From Ferruginibacter albus (lineage in GTDB: Bacteria > Bacteroidota > Bacteroidia > Chitinophagales > Chitinophagaceae), in contig NZ_CP083388.1 of NCBI RefSeq assembly GCF_020042285.1, positions 1,204,001 to 1,268,000 on the forward strand: a DNA stretch of 64,000 bases, given 5' to 3'. Within the stretch, counting starts at the first letter, position 1, and every line of letters starts with the position of its first letter. Below the pieces are notes generated by a model, which was not told the DNA's origin, did no database searches, and was given only the letters and a program-made list of their open reading frames with translations. A program made the translations under genes and the position numbers. Below are positions 52,332-62,441 of this stretch, one piece after another.

Positions 52332-54914
52332 ATGTTTAAAATAACTTTTTTAATTATACTTTTTTTGTTTTGTGGTATATTATCTAATGCACAATATATA
52401 CAGCAAGGAAATAAATTGATAGGGACTGGTGTTGTGCCTAACTCGTCACAAGGGCAATCTGTTGCCGTTTCTTCGGATGGTAATACAGCAATTATTGGTG
52501 CACCAAAAGATGCTAATGGTATTGGTGCGTCGTGGGTTTTTATACGTTCAGCCGGTATATGGACACAACAGACAAAATTAGTGGCAACAGATGCGATTGA
52601 TGCGTCTGCGCAAGGGCAATGCGTTGCTATTTCTTCGGATGGTAACACAGCTATAGTTGGAGGTAATTTTGATAATGGGGGTATTGGTGCATCATGGATA
52701 TTTGTTCGTTCAGGAGGGGTATGGACCCAACAGGCAAAATTAGTGGCAACAGATGCTTCTGGTGGTTCTCAACAAGGGTATTCAGTATCACTATCTTCAG
52801 ATGGTAATACAGCTGTAGTAGGTGGGTACACTGATAATGATGGTATCGGTGCATCATGGATATTTATTCGTTCAGGAGGGGTATGGACACAACAGGCAAA
52901 ACTAGTAGCAACAGATGCTATTGGTAATGCAAATCAAGGTCAAGCCGTATGCATTTCTGCAGATGGTAATACCACAATAATAGGAGGACGAGCAGATAAT
53001 AATAATATGGGAGCCTCGTGGATATTTACTCGCTCAGGAAACGTATGGTCACAACAGGCAAAATTACTTGGCAAAGATGTAACAGATGGTGCACAGTTTG
53101 GATATGCTGTTTCTTTATCAGCTGATGGAAAAACTGCTTTAGCAGGAGCTCCTAATAACAATAGTATGAGTGGTGCGTCGTGGGTGTTTATTTATTTAAA
53201 TGGAGTTTGGACAGAACAGAATATTTTATTAGCATATGATAATAATTCCTCTAATCAAGGGAAATCAGTTTCTCTTTCTTCAGATGGTAATATAGCCGTG
53301 ATAGGTATGTCTTCGGGTAGTTACTTGTCAGGAGCAGATGGGGGTGCATGGATATTTACCCGTTCGAATGGAGACTGGACCCAGAAAACAAAAATACTTG
53401 GATTGGATTCTGTTGGAGATCCCTTTGAAGGGCAATCAGTTTGTCTTTCTTCAGATGGTAAAACAATATTGATGGGAGGTCCTAAGGATAATAACTCGAA
53501 TGGAGGTTCCTGGGCATTTACTCCATCAGGCGATACATGGATACAACAAGGTTCAAAATTAGTGGGAACCGGCGGCATTGGGGCTGCGCAGCAAGGATAT
53601 ACTGTAAGTCTTTCAGCAGATGGTAATACATTATTAGAATCGGGAGTTGAGGATAATGGAGGTATTGGTGCAGCATGGATCTTCACTCGCTCAAATAATG
53701 TGTGGTCGCAACAAAAAAAATTACTTCCGTCAAATTATATTGCTAATCCGAGGGCGCCATTAATAGGATATGGTTTATCTATCTCACCCGATGGGAATAC
53801 GGCGCTTTTAGGTGGCTTTTTTGACAATAATAGCTTAGGAGCGGCTTGGGTGTTTACCCGTTCAGATGGAGTATGGACTCAACAAGAGAAATTGCTCGCA
53901 AATGATGCAACTGGATTCCCTTCACAAGGTCGTTCGGTGGCCTTATCATACCATGGTGACACTGCAATAGTAAGTGGTGAGCATAATGGCAAAAATAATG
54001 AAGGTGCGGCATGGATATTTACACGTTCAGGCACAATTTGGACACAGAGGGCAAAATTAACAGCAAATAATACCATTGGTTCTTCAAATTTTGGAAGGTC
54101 CGTTCATATTTCATATGATGGAAATACTGCTATAGCAGGAGGGTATCATGATAATAATTCTATAGGTGCTGCATGGATATTTTCACGTGCTGATACAGGA
54201 TGGGTGCAACAGGCAAAATTAACAGGAAATGATATTGTCGGGGCCGCACGTATGGGGATATCAGTTTCACTTTCTGCTGATGGCAATACTGCAATAGTAG
54301 GAGGATACCAGGATAACAATTCTATAGGTGCAGCATGGGTATTCACTCGTACAGCAGGAATTTGGACACAGCAGGGATCTAAATTAGTTCCCAATGATGT
54401 TAATGGCGAGGCTTCTTTTGGACTATCGGTTTCTTTATCTGCAAATGGAGATACTGCTATGATAGGTGGATATAATGATAGTAGTAGTGTTGGTGCATCG
54501 TGGATATTTACCCGTTCAGGAGGGATATGGAAACAACAAGGTTCAAAATTAGTTGGTACAGGGAGTGTTGGAGCTGGTCAACAAGGTTCAAGTGTATACC
54601 TTTCTGCAGATGGAAACACGGCAATTAGCGGAGGGGGCTTTGATAATTATGGACAAGGCGCTACCTGGGTATTTGTAAATACTTCGGCTAATACAAATCA
54701 TTGGACAGGATCTGTAAGTGATGTTTGGGAAAACTCAGCTAATTGGAGTCTTGGTATAGTACCAGATGCTACAACAATCGTATACATTGAAAGCGGTAAG
54801 CTTAATTATCCTGTGATAAACTCTATTGCTACATGTAAAGCTATTTATACTTCTCCCGGGGTATCTATTAAAATAAATACCGGTTTCAAATTAAATGTTG
54901 TAGGTGCTAATTAA
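52332..54914 (+). CDS. secreted FG-GAP repeat protein
   Basis: The 860-residue protein has a signal peptide (MFKITFLIILFLFCGILSNAQ) and fourteen repeats of about 51 residues. Each has the pattern GQSVAVSSDGNTAIIGA...GASWIFTRSGGVWTQQAKL, the FG-GAP_2 type of propeller blade. The last ~60 residues contain HWTGSVSDVWENSANWSLGIVPDATTIVYI, a domain found near the ends of secreted Bacteroidota proteins. I see no clear T9SS type A or B sorting domain at the C-terminus, so it may be cut short. A carbohydrate- or cell-binding role is inferred. Confidence 0.9.
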   Translation: MFKITFLIILFLFCGILSNAQYIQQGNKLIGTGVVPNSSQGQSVAVSSDGNTAIIGAPKDANGIGASWVFIRSAGIWTQQTKLVATDAIDASAQGQCVAISSDGNTAIVGGNFDNGGIGASWIFVRSGGVWTQQAKLVATDASGGSQQGYSVSLSSDGNTAVVGGYTDNDGIGASWIFIRSGGVWTQQAKLVATDAIGNANQGQAVCISADGNTTIIGGRADNNNMGASWIFTRSGNVWSQQAKLLGKDVTDGAQFGYAVSLSADGKTALAGAPNNNSMSGASWVFIYLNGVWTEQNILLAYDNNSSNQGKSVSLSSDGNIAVIGMSSGSYLSGADGGAWIFTRSNGDWTQKTKILGLDSVGDPFEGQSVCLSSDGKTILMGGPKDNNSNGGSWAFTPSGDTWIQQGSKLVGTGGIGAAQQGYTVSLSADGNTLLESGVEDNGGIGAAWIFTRSNNVWSQQKKLLPSNYIANPRAPLIGYGLSISPDGNTALLGGFFDNNSLGAAWVFTRSDGVWTQQEKLLANDATGFPSQGRSVALSYHGDTAIVSGEHNGKNNEGAAWIFTRSGTIWTQRAKLTANNTIGSSNFGRSVHISYDGNTAIAGGYHDNNSIGAAWIFSRADTGWVQQAKLTGNDIVGAARMGISVSLSADGNTAIVGGYQDNNSIGAAWVFTRTAGIWTQQGSKLVPNDVNGEASFGLSVSLSANGDTAMIGGYNDSSSVGASWIFTRSGGIWKQQGSKLVGTGSVGAGQQGSSVYLSADGNTAISGGGFDNYGQGATWVFVNTSANTNHWTGSVSDVWENSANWSLGIVPDATTIVYIESGKLNYPVINSIATCKAIYTSPGVSIKINTGFKLNVVGAN

Positions 54915-54985
54915 GCGTTCTTGATTTACTTCTGCTACTATAACTAAACAATAAAAATATAAATTGCGATACTAAAATCTACACA

Positions 54986-55981
54986 ATGCAATATAGAAAA
55001 ATAGGAGAATCGAATTTACAATTGTCAGTCATCACATTTGGTGCATGGGCAGTAGGTGGTTGGTTATGGGGCGGAGCCGATAGAAAAGAAGCTGTAGAAG
55101 CCATTAAAACAGCCTATGACCTGGGCGTTACATCCATAGACACAGCACCCGTTTACGGACAAGGTGTAAGTGAAGAAATTGTTGGAGAAGCGATCAGAGG
55201 AATTTCCAGGGATAAAGTACAGATATTGACCAAGTATGGTATGCGGTGGGACCTTGCAAAAGGCACGCTTGCTATGAAGAGCCGGGATAACAATGGCAAA
55301 GACATCGATATATATAAGTACTCCGGTAAGGAAAGTATTATCAAGGAATGTGAAGACAGTCTTCGCCGTTTGGGCACAGATCACATCGATCTATACCAAA
55401 TACATTGGCATGATGTTACTACACCGATCGGTGAAACAATGGAAGCCGTAAGCCGGTTAATACAACAAGGAAAAGTATTGCATGCCGGTGTTTGTAATTA
55501 CGGTGTAGCTGAAATGGAAGAAGCTGCAAAACATATTAATCTGGTAAGCGATCAAATCCCTTACAGCATGATGCGCAGGGATATTGAGAAAGATGTATTG
55601 CCTTATTGCATTGAACATAAAAAATCTATTTTGGCATATAGTCCATTGCAACGGGGCTTATTAACGGGGAAGATCAAGCCCGGTTATCATTTTAATGAAG
55701 GAGATAGCAGAGAAACTTTGCAACATTATAAATCGGAAAATATAGAAAGAACCAATACCTTTCTTCAAAAAATAAAACCAATCGCAAACGAAAAGAATGC
55801 GACATTAGCACAACTGGTTATTAGCTGGACATTGCAACAACCGGGCATTACCATTGCGTTGGTAGGTGCAAGAAATGCAGCGCAGGCAATTCAAAATGCA
55901 GGTGCTATTAATGTGCAATTATCTGCAGAAGAAATAAAATTGATCACTACAGAATTGGATCAATTGGTGTTAGTGAAGTAA
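54986..55981 (+). CDS. aldo/keto reductase
   Basis: The 331-residue cytoplasmic enzyme has the AKR tetrad: Asp52 in SIDTAPVYG, Tyr57, Lys83 in ILTKYG and His140 in YQIHWHD. SPLQRGLLTGKI and the C-terminal NADPH-binding part WTLQQPGITIALVGARN follow. The sequence resembles AKR11/12-like (YajO or L-glyceraldehyde reductase type) enzymes. The substrate is not evident. The gene stands alone between two secreted-protein genes. Confidence 0.92.
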   Translation: MQYRKIGESNLQLSVITFGAWAVGGWLWGGADRKEAVEAIKTAYDLGVTSIDTAPVYGQGVSEEIVGEAIRGISRDKVQILTKYGMRWDLAKGTLAMKSRDNNGKDIDIYKYSGKESIIKECEDSLRRLGTDHIDLYQIHWHDVTTPIGETMEAVSRLIQQGKVLHAGVCNYGVAEMEEAAKHINLVSDQIPYSMMRRDIEKDVLPYCIEHKKSILAYSPLQRGLLTGKIKPGYHFNEGDSRETLQHYKSENIERTNTFLQKIKPIANEKNATLAQLVISWTLQQPGITIALVGARNAAQAIQNAGAINVQLSAEEIKLITTELDQLVLVK

Positions 55982-56053
55982 TTCAATCTTGAAAAGTTGT
56001 TTTTAGAAAATGACGAATAATTGTTAACTTGAGTTGAACCAAAGTTAACTGAT

Positions 56054-58924
56054 ATGCGTATAATCAAAACCGCCATCTGTATGGCATTCCCGCTATTATG
56101 CTCATTAATAGCACTCGCTCAAAAATCAACCATTACAGGAAAAATTACGGATGCAGGTTCCGGTGCAGGAGTTGCCGGTGCTGTAGTAAAAGTAAAGGCA
56201 ACGAATGCTACCACTACTACAAAACCGGATGGAAGCTTTTCCATTGAAGCAACGCCCGCAGATGTTTTAGAAGTAAGTTCTTTAGGGTATGCTTCTTTGG
56301 ATGTGAATGTTGATAATCGTACAGACATTGCCGTTAGTTTGACGGCATCGATACAGGACCTCGGACAAGTGGTGCTTATCGGTACCCGAAGCACAGGCAG
56401 AATCAAAACAGAAACGGCGGTGCCGGTGGATGTGATCAGCTTAAAAGATATTGGGCAAACATCTGCCAGACCAGATCTTACTACTTTATTAAATTATTCA
56501 GCACCTTCTTTTAATTATAACAAACAAAGTGGAAGCGATGGTGCAGATGCAATAGACCTGGCAACCTTAAGAGGCTTAGGTCCTGATCAAACCTTGGTTT
56601 TAATTAATGGAAAGCGTCGGCACCAAACAGCATTCGTTGCCATCTTCGGAACAAGAGGTCGGGGTAATTCAGGAACAGATTTAAATGCCATTCCTGATGC
56701 TGCTATCGATAGAGTGGAAATATTACGTGACGGTGCTTCTGCACAATATGGTTCTGATGCGATCGCCGGTGTAATGAATATTATTTTAAAGAAAGATGTA
56801 AAGCATCTTACCATTAATGCAGGTTGGTCCGGTTATGACGATCATAAATACAATGCATTAAATAATATAATGCCCAATCAATATTATACCGGCAGTCAAA
56901 TTGATGGAAACACCGGAAAAATTGCCGTTAATTATGGTGTTCCAGTAGGAAAAAAAGATGGCTTTATTAATTTCTCCGGTAACTTTTTAATACAGGGAAA
57001 AACTTTCCGCCAGGTACCAGATACAAACTATACTACTAATCCCGGAGCATTGCCTGTAAATAATGTACGCCGTGCTAACGGTGATGCATCTGTTACATCC
57101 GGTGGTGCTATGTTTAATATGGAAGCGCCATTGAAAAACAAATCAACTGTATTTTATGCTTTTGGTGGTGGTAATTATAAACAATCAGGTGCTTATGCCT
57201 ATACAAGAAATTTTTCAGGACATCCGGAACGTTTTCCAACCGACGCCAATGGCAATTTAATTTATGTTCCTTCCATTATGCGCTTGGTCGATCCATCTGC
57301 ACCTGTTCAAACGGATCCTGCTCTTATCACAGCAGAGGATGATGTTTATTTTAATCCTATCCAAAATGTTCATATCACTGACTTATCATTAGCTGCCGGC
57401 ATACGTGGTAAATTAAAATGTGGCTGGAACTGGGATGTAAGCAATACGATCGGCAGTAATAACTTTCATTATTTCGTAGACAATACCTTTAATGCTTCAT
57501 TGGGCGCAGATAAAACACATTTTGATGCAGGTGGCTTCAGCTTTTTACAAAATACTACCAACGTAGATTTTAGTAAGTATATTTCAAGTGTTGCAGAAGG
57601 AATGAATATTGGTGCAGGTGCTGAATTCCGGTATGAAAAATATTCCATCTTTAGCGGTGAAGAAGCATCGTATGCTAATTATGATACATTGAAAGCTACC
57701 GGCAGCCAGGGTTTTCCGGGTTTTCAACCGGCGGATGCGGTAGATGCAAACAGAAACGTAGTGGCAGGTTATGGAGATGTTGAAATTGATGTTACTAAAA
57801 AATGGTTGGTAGATGGAGCTTTCCGTTTGGAAAATTATTCCGACTTTGGTTTTGTAAATACCTACAAGTTTGCAACGCGTTATAAAGTTGCTGATAATTT
57901 CAATGTGAGAGGTTCTATCAGTACAGGATTCAGAGCACCTTCTTTGCAACAAATTAATTTCAGCAACACCTTTACAAACGTACAGGGACAACTGATAACG
58001 CAGGTTAAGCTGGCTCCTAATAATAGTCCCATTACAAAAGCAGCGGGTATCCCTAAATTGAAGCAGGAGAAATCGGTGAACGCAAGTTTAGGCTTTTCAT
58101 GGAAACCGATCAAGCAACTAACGGTAACGGTTGATGGTTATTGGGTTAAGATAACGGATAGAGTAGTGTTGTCCGGCTCTTTCCCTAATGATAATACATT
58201 GGCCCCGGCATTGGCAGATGCATTAACTGCAGCCAATGTTACCAACGCACAGTTCTTTGCCAATGCAGTAAATACCACTAACAAAGGATTGGACATTGTT
58301 ATCGACTATACTAAAAAAATGCGCCACAAACAAAGTCTGAAAGTGTTGCTGGCAGGTAATATTCAAAACATGACGATCGATAAGATCAATATACCACAAA
58401 CACTAAATGATAGTTATGTGCATCGTGAATTATTTTTTAGCGATAGAGAACAGGCGTTTGTTTTGGCATCTGCTCCACCACAAAAATTCAGCTTAAGTGT
58501 TGAATATAATATTAATAAACTCGGCATTGGGGCACATCTTACCTATTTCGGCGAAGTAAAATTATTAGGCTATGGTTACTCCGGTGATGATGCATTAGCG
58601 GGAACAGGACAACCCGGCGATCCTAATTTAGAAGCATTAGGCATTGCACCAATGGTAAATTTGGATGCAACAGGTCAGCTGGTGCCTGAACAATTTATCT
58701 ATAGTGGTAAAACAGTAACGGATGTTTATGCTACTTATAAGATCACACCTAAAATAAGTGTTTATGCAGGCGTAGATAATTTATTCAATGTACACCCTGA
58801 TCTTGGCATTACGAAGGGCGCCAATGGTTCTGCATTTGATGGTGAAACCGGTGGACCATGGGACCCGGTACAAATGGGTTTTAATGGCATGCGTTTGTTC
58901 ACTAAATTCTCTTTCAACTTTTAA
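56054..58924 (+). CDS. TonB-dependent outer-membrane receptor
   Basis: The 956-residue protein has a signal peptide (MRIIKTAICMAFPLLCSLIALAQ) and a carboxypeptidase-like domain (about 26-95: STITGKITDAGSGAGVAGAVVKV). The plug (about 110-245) contains RTDIAVSLTASIQDLGQVVLIG, LATLRGLGPDQTLVLINGKRRHQ and RVEILRDGASAQYGSDAIAGVMN. A large barrel follows and ends FTKFSFNF. The plug is of the general iron/cobalamin or small-substrate type, not SusC with a SusD partner, since no SusD gene is adjacent. The substrate is unknown. A hairpin terminator follows. Confidence 0.93.
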   Translation: MRIIKTAICMAFPLLCSLIALAQKSTITGKITDAGSGAGVAGAVVKVKATNATTTTKPDGSFSIEATPADVLEVSSLGYASLDVNVDNRTDIAVSLTASIQDLGQVVLIGTRSTGRIKTETAVPVDVISLKDIGQTSARPDLTTLLNYSAPSFNYNKQSGSDGADAIDLATLRGLGPDQTLVLINGKRRHQTAFVAIFGTRGRGNSGTDLNAIPDAAIDRVEILRDGASAQYGSDAIAGVMNIILKKDVKHLTINAGWSGYDDHKYNALNNIMPNQYYTGSQIDGNTGKIAVNYGVPVGKKDGFINFSGNFLIQGKTFRQVPDTNYTTNPGALPVNNVRRANGDASVTSGGAMFNMEAPLKNKSTVFYAFGGGNYKQSGAYAYTRNFSGHPERFPTDANGNLIYVPSIMRLVDPSAPVQTDPALITAEDDVYFNPIQNVHITDLSLAAGIRGKLKCGWNWDVSNTIGSNNFHYFVDNTFNASLGADKTHFDAGGFSFLQNTTNVDFSKYISSVAEGMNIGAGAEFRYEKYSIFSGEEASYANYDTLKATGSQGFPGFQPADAVDANRNVVAGYGDVEIDVTKKWLVDGAFRLENYSDFGFVNTYKFATRYKVADNFNVRGSISTGFRAPSLQQINFSNTFTNVQGQLITQVKLAPNNSPITKAAGIPKLKQEKSVNASLGFSWKPIKQLTVTVDGYWVKITDRVVLSGSFPNDNTLAPALADALTAANVTNAQFFANAVNTTNKGLDIVIDYTKKMRHKQSLKVLLAGNIQNMTIDKINIPQTLNDSYVHRELFFSDREQAFVLASAPPQKFSLSVEYNINKLGIGAHLTYFGEVKLLGYGYSGDDALAGTGQPGDPNLEALGIAPMVNLDATGQLVPEQFIYSGKTVTDVYATYKITPKISVYAGVDNLFNVHPDLGITKGANGSAFDGETGGPWDPVQMGFNGMRLFTKFSFNF

Positions 58925-58953
58925 AAAATAAACATCGGTTTTTGGCAACCTGT

Positions 58954-58983
58954 AAAAGCTGCTATAATTGGCAGCTTTTTATT
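58954..58983 (+). terminator. rho-independent terminator after the second TonB receptor
   Basis: AAAAGCTGC at 58954-58962 pairs with GCAGCTTTT at 58971-58979, with an 8-base loop and a T-rich tail. Confidence 0.87.
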
Positions 58984-59077
58984 TTAACATGATGTGAATA
59001 ACTGCAACACATAGTACATGTTGTAATTTGTTACATTCGTTGTCAAATCACATTATCAGTATACTAAACCTCAACTA

Positions 59078-62000
59078 ATGAAAAAAACAATACTATTGTT
59101 ATTGCTTCTTGCTTTTGTTTTCTCCTCAAATCTTATTGCTCAAACAACACGTTATGTGGATAACGCTTCTGTAGGTGGTGCCAATAATGGAACCTCATGG
59201 GATGATGCTTTTTTAAAATTAGAAGATGCTATTGCTGCAGCTAATGATGGCGATACTATTTTTGTTGCTAAAGGAACTTATTTTACACCTATAGGTGGTA
59301 CGTTCAATATGAAAGAAGGGGTAAAGATATTTGGAAGTTTCCAGGGTGGAGAAACCAGTTTAAGCCAAAGAGTATTCGGCTTCCAGGCAAGTGATAGTTC
59401 AATACTAAGCGGGCAATACCTTTCCCGTGTAATTGAAAATATTGATAATGGATTAACTACTGCTGCTGTGTTGGACGGTTTTATTTTGACGGATGGTTCT
59501 GCCTTCCAGGGTGGGGCAATGTATAATAAAAATGTTACTCCAACATTCAACAATCTTATCATTAAAAATTCAAGATCAAACGGACCATATAGTGGTGGTG
59601 GTATTTATAATGAAAATGCGTCTATTACATTAACCAACTCAATCATTACTGCTGATACTGCAGGAGTGTATGGTGGTGGTGTTTATAATCTTAATTCATC
59701 TCCTGTATTTAATAATGTACAGATCATTAATAATATTTCTCATAATGATGGAGGTGGTATGTACAATGATAACTCCTTTAATAATCTTAATCCACAATTA
59801 ACCAACGTTATTTTTAAAAATAATACCTGCGGACTACCTAATAACAATGGTGGTGGTATGTATAACTATAACTCTTCTCCCGTATTGCAAAATGTAGACT
59901 TCATTGCAAACACAGCTGGCTTCGGTGGCGGTATGTACAACAACGGTGCTAATTTTAATATATCACCTACACTTACTGATGTAAGTTTTAAGGGAAACAG
60001 TGCTGGCCAGGGAGGCGGTGGGATGTACAACTATGTAGGATCATATCCAACATTAACGAATACATTATTTAGTGGCAACAGTGCCGACCAGGGCGGAGGC
60101 GTATACAGTTACAGCGCTTCAGCTACCTATACCAATGTAACGTTTGCTGGTAATAATGCTGCTACAGATGGCGGCGCTATGCACAACGATTTTGGTTGCA
60201 CAACAACCATAACCAATTGTATTATTTCAGGTAACAGCAGTTCAGTATATACGTATCCTGATCCTGATTTCAGCAATACTAATTTTTCTTATACACTAAT
60301 AGAAGGAGGCATTGGGATAGGTGTTGGTAATGATAATGGAAACAATTTAGTATCAGATCCAACAGATCCATTATATGCTAATCCTGTTGCTTACACATTG
60401 GCGCCTACTTCGGCAGGTGATTATACATTAAAAACCGGAAGCTATGCCATCAATGCAGGTAACAATGCTGCTAATACAACTACCCTTGACTTAGCAGGTA
60501 AACCTCGTATTGTAGATAATACAATAGATATGGGAGCTTATGAATTACCTGTTATTAGATACGATGCCAGCGGTACCACGTTTGTGAAAGAAGGTGGTGC
60601 CGGTAATCTTACCGGTGATAACTGGGCTAATGCAGCTCCGCAATTGGGAGAAGCATTACACGCTGCTGCAAGTGATCCGAGCATTCAACAGATATGGGTA
60701 GCGGGTGGAACTTACAAACCGGTATATGTAATAAATGATAGCTTAACAAGAGAGCAGGATAAATCTTTTGTATTGGTTAATAATGTAAAAGTATATGGTG
60801 GTTTTGCAGGTACAGAAAGTCTTTTGGCAGATAGAGATCTAAGTCTTACTGCTAATAAAAGTATACTAAGCGGAGACTTTGCAAACAATGATGCTGTTGA
60901 TATTATTAATAATGGAGAAGCAAGTTTATTTACGCTTGAAGACAATGCATTCCATGTAGTGGTATCTGCAGGCGATGTTGGCACCGCTGTTTTAGATGGC
61001 TTTAGCATAATTAGTGGTTCAGCATTAGATCTAACTCAAGGCACAAGCGGCAATCTTACAGACCTTATCGATTCCACAACAGTAAATGGCAAACGTGTAA
61101 TTAATTTCTTTGGCGGTGCATTATATAGTGCATCTTCTTCTCCTGCATTGACTAATTTAAAAATAGCCGGCAACTTTGGATATCTTGGAGGAGGAATTTT
61201 TAATGATTCTTCTAATAACATTATCTCCAATACAGTTATTAGTGGTAATTTATCATTGATTGGTGGAGGTATTGGAAATAATGCTTCTTCTCCTTATTTA
61301 ACCAATGTTACACTTGCCGGTAATTTTAGTTTGTCAAGCGGGGCTTTTGGCATGTATAATGCAAATGGAAGCGCCCCTCAAATAAGGAATAGTATTATTT
61401 ACGAATTAGGACCGGCGATTCTTAATGTTGATGATGCTCAACCTGTATTCTACAATAGTCTTATAGGAGGTAGCGGTGGCAGCGCCGGTTGGGATAACAG
61501 CGTAGGTATTGATGGAGGAAATAATTTAGATGCAGATCCTCAATTTACAGCGCCATTAATTTTTGTTCCTTTTTCTACCGGGGGAGATTATTCAATACAG
61601 GGAAATAGTCCTGCAATTAATGCAGGCAACAATACTTATTATAGTGCAGATAGTATCCCTAATCTTTCAGGTATTACAAAAGATATAAAGGGTAGTCCTC
61701 GCATTCTAAATTTTATAGTGGACATGGGCGCTTATGAAACAATGACGGTGTTGCCTGTTACCATCGTGAATTTTACCGGTAATGCACTAAGCAATAACAC
61801 CGCACAGCTTAATTGGAAAACAACTTCAGAGATCAATACTTCTTATTTTGATATCCAACGGAGTGCAGATGCAAAAACATTTACCACTATTGGTACAACA
61901 GGTGCTGTAGGTTCTGGTAGTAATTCTTATAATTATAATGACGGTACACCATTACAATCGGGTTACTATCGTTTACGCATAGTTGATAAGAACGGTACAG

Positions 62001-62272
62001 CTAAGTACACTAATATTGTATACATTTCTTTCAACGCATTTGCATCGTCTATCACTGTGTTCCCTAATCCTGCAACAAGTTTTGTAACAGTAGTTACAAA
62101 TAATAAAACACTGGCAGGAAGCACAGCGATCTTATATAATCTTAATGGACAGACATTGCAAAAAGTGCAATTAGGAAATAGCAGTACAGTAGTTCCTGTA
62201 ATAGGATTAGCAAGCGGCACTTATTTGCTAAAGGTGCAAACAGGGGAAACGTTTAAGGTTATAGTAAAATAA
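59078..62272 (+). CDS. secreted beta-helix protein with T9SS type A sorting domain
   Basis: The 1064-residue protein has a signal peptide (MKKTILLLLLLAFVFSSNLIAQ). Two right-handed parallel beta-helix domains follow (about 25-470 and 490-890), each starting with a RYVDN or YDASG strand and DNGDTIFVAKGTY-like motif. Repeats such as GGGMYNYNSSP and GGGIYNENAS form the helix turns. These are choice-of-anchor/pectate-lyase-like surface helices. A fibronectin-like part and the type A sorting domain (FPNPATSFVTVV through LASGTYLLKVQTG) end the protein. Its role may be adhesion or glycan binding. The next gene is a close paralogue. Confidence 0.9.
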   Translation: MKKTILLLLLLAFVFSSNLIAQTTRYVDNASVGGANNGTSWDDAFLKLEDAIAAANDGDTIFVAKGTYFTPIGGTFNMKEGVKIFGSFQGGETSLSQRVFGFQASDSSILSGQYLSRVIENIDNGLTTAAVLDGFILTDGSAFQGGAMYNKNVTPTFNNLIIKNSRSNGPYSGGGIYNENASITLTNSIITADTAGVYGGGVYNLNSSPVFNNVQIINNISHNDGGGMYNDNSFNNLNPQLTNVIFKNNTCGLPNNNGGGMYNYNSSPVLQNVDFIANTAGFGGGMYNNGANFNISPTLTDVSFKGNSAGQGGGGMYNYVGSYPTLTNTLFSGNSADQGGGVYSYSASATYTNVTFAGNNAATDGGAMHNDFGCTTTITNCIISGNSSSVYTYPDPDFSNTNFSYTLIEGGIGIGVGNDNGNNLVSDPTDPLYANPVAYTLAPTSAGDYTLKTGSYAINAGNNAANTTTLDLAGKPRIVDNTIDMGAYELPVIRYDASGTTFVKEGGAGNLTGDNWANAAPQLGEALHAAASDPSIQQIWVAGGTYKPVYVINDSLTREQDKSFVLVNNVKVYGGFAGTESLLADRDLSLTANKSILSGDFANNDAVDIINNGEASLFTLEDNAFHVVVSAGDVGTAVLDGFSIISGSALDLTQGTSGNLTDLIDSTTVNGKRVINFFGGALYSASSSPALTNLKIAGNFGYLGGGIFNDSSNNIISNTVISGNLSLIGGGIGNNASSPYLTNVTLAGNFSLSSGAFGMYNANGSAPQIRNSIIYELGPAILNVDDAQPVFYNSLIGGSGGSAGWDNSVGIDGGNNLDADPQFTAPLIFVPFSTGGDYSIQGNSPAINAGNNTYYSADSIPNLSGITKDIKGSPRILNFIVDMGAYETMTVLPVTIVNFTGNALSNNTAQLNWKTTSEINTSYFDIQRSADAKTFTTIGTTGAVGSGSNSYNYNDGTPLQSGYYRLRIVDKNGTAKYTNIVYISFNAFASSITVFPNPATSFVTVVTNNKTLAGSTAILYNLNGQTLQKVQLGNSSTVVPVIGLASGTYLLKVQTGETFKVIVK

Positions 62273-62292
62273 CATTCAATAAAAAATAGATT

Positions 62293-62320
62293 AAAGCTCA
62301 TTCGAAAGGATGAGCTTTTT
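62293..62320 (+). terminator. rho-independent terminator
   Basis: AAAGCTCAT at 62293-62301 pairs with ATGAGCTTT at 62310-62318, followed by T. It separates the two beta-helix genes. Confidence 0.86.
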
Positions 62321-62441
62321 TATTCCTGTTCGTGTATTCGCCATGCTTTAATAACATTCTGTGAACAAAAGAGGCGTTGTGCAAAAATGCAATTTTCCTA
62401 TATTCGGCTCGACAAATCGATTTTCCAATAATACCTGGTTT

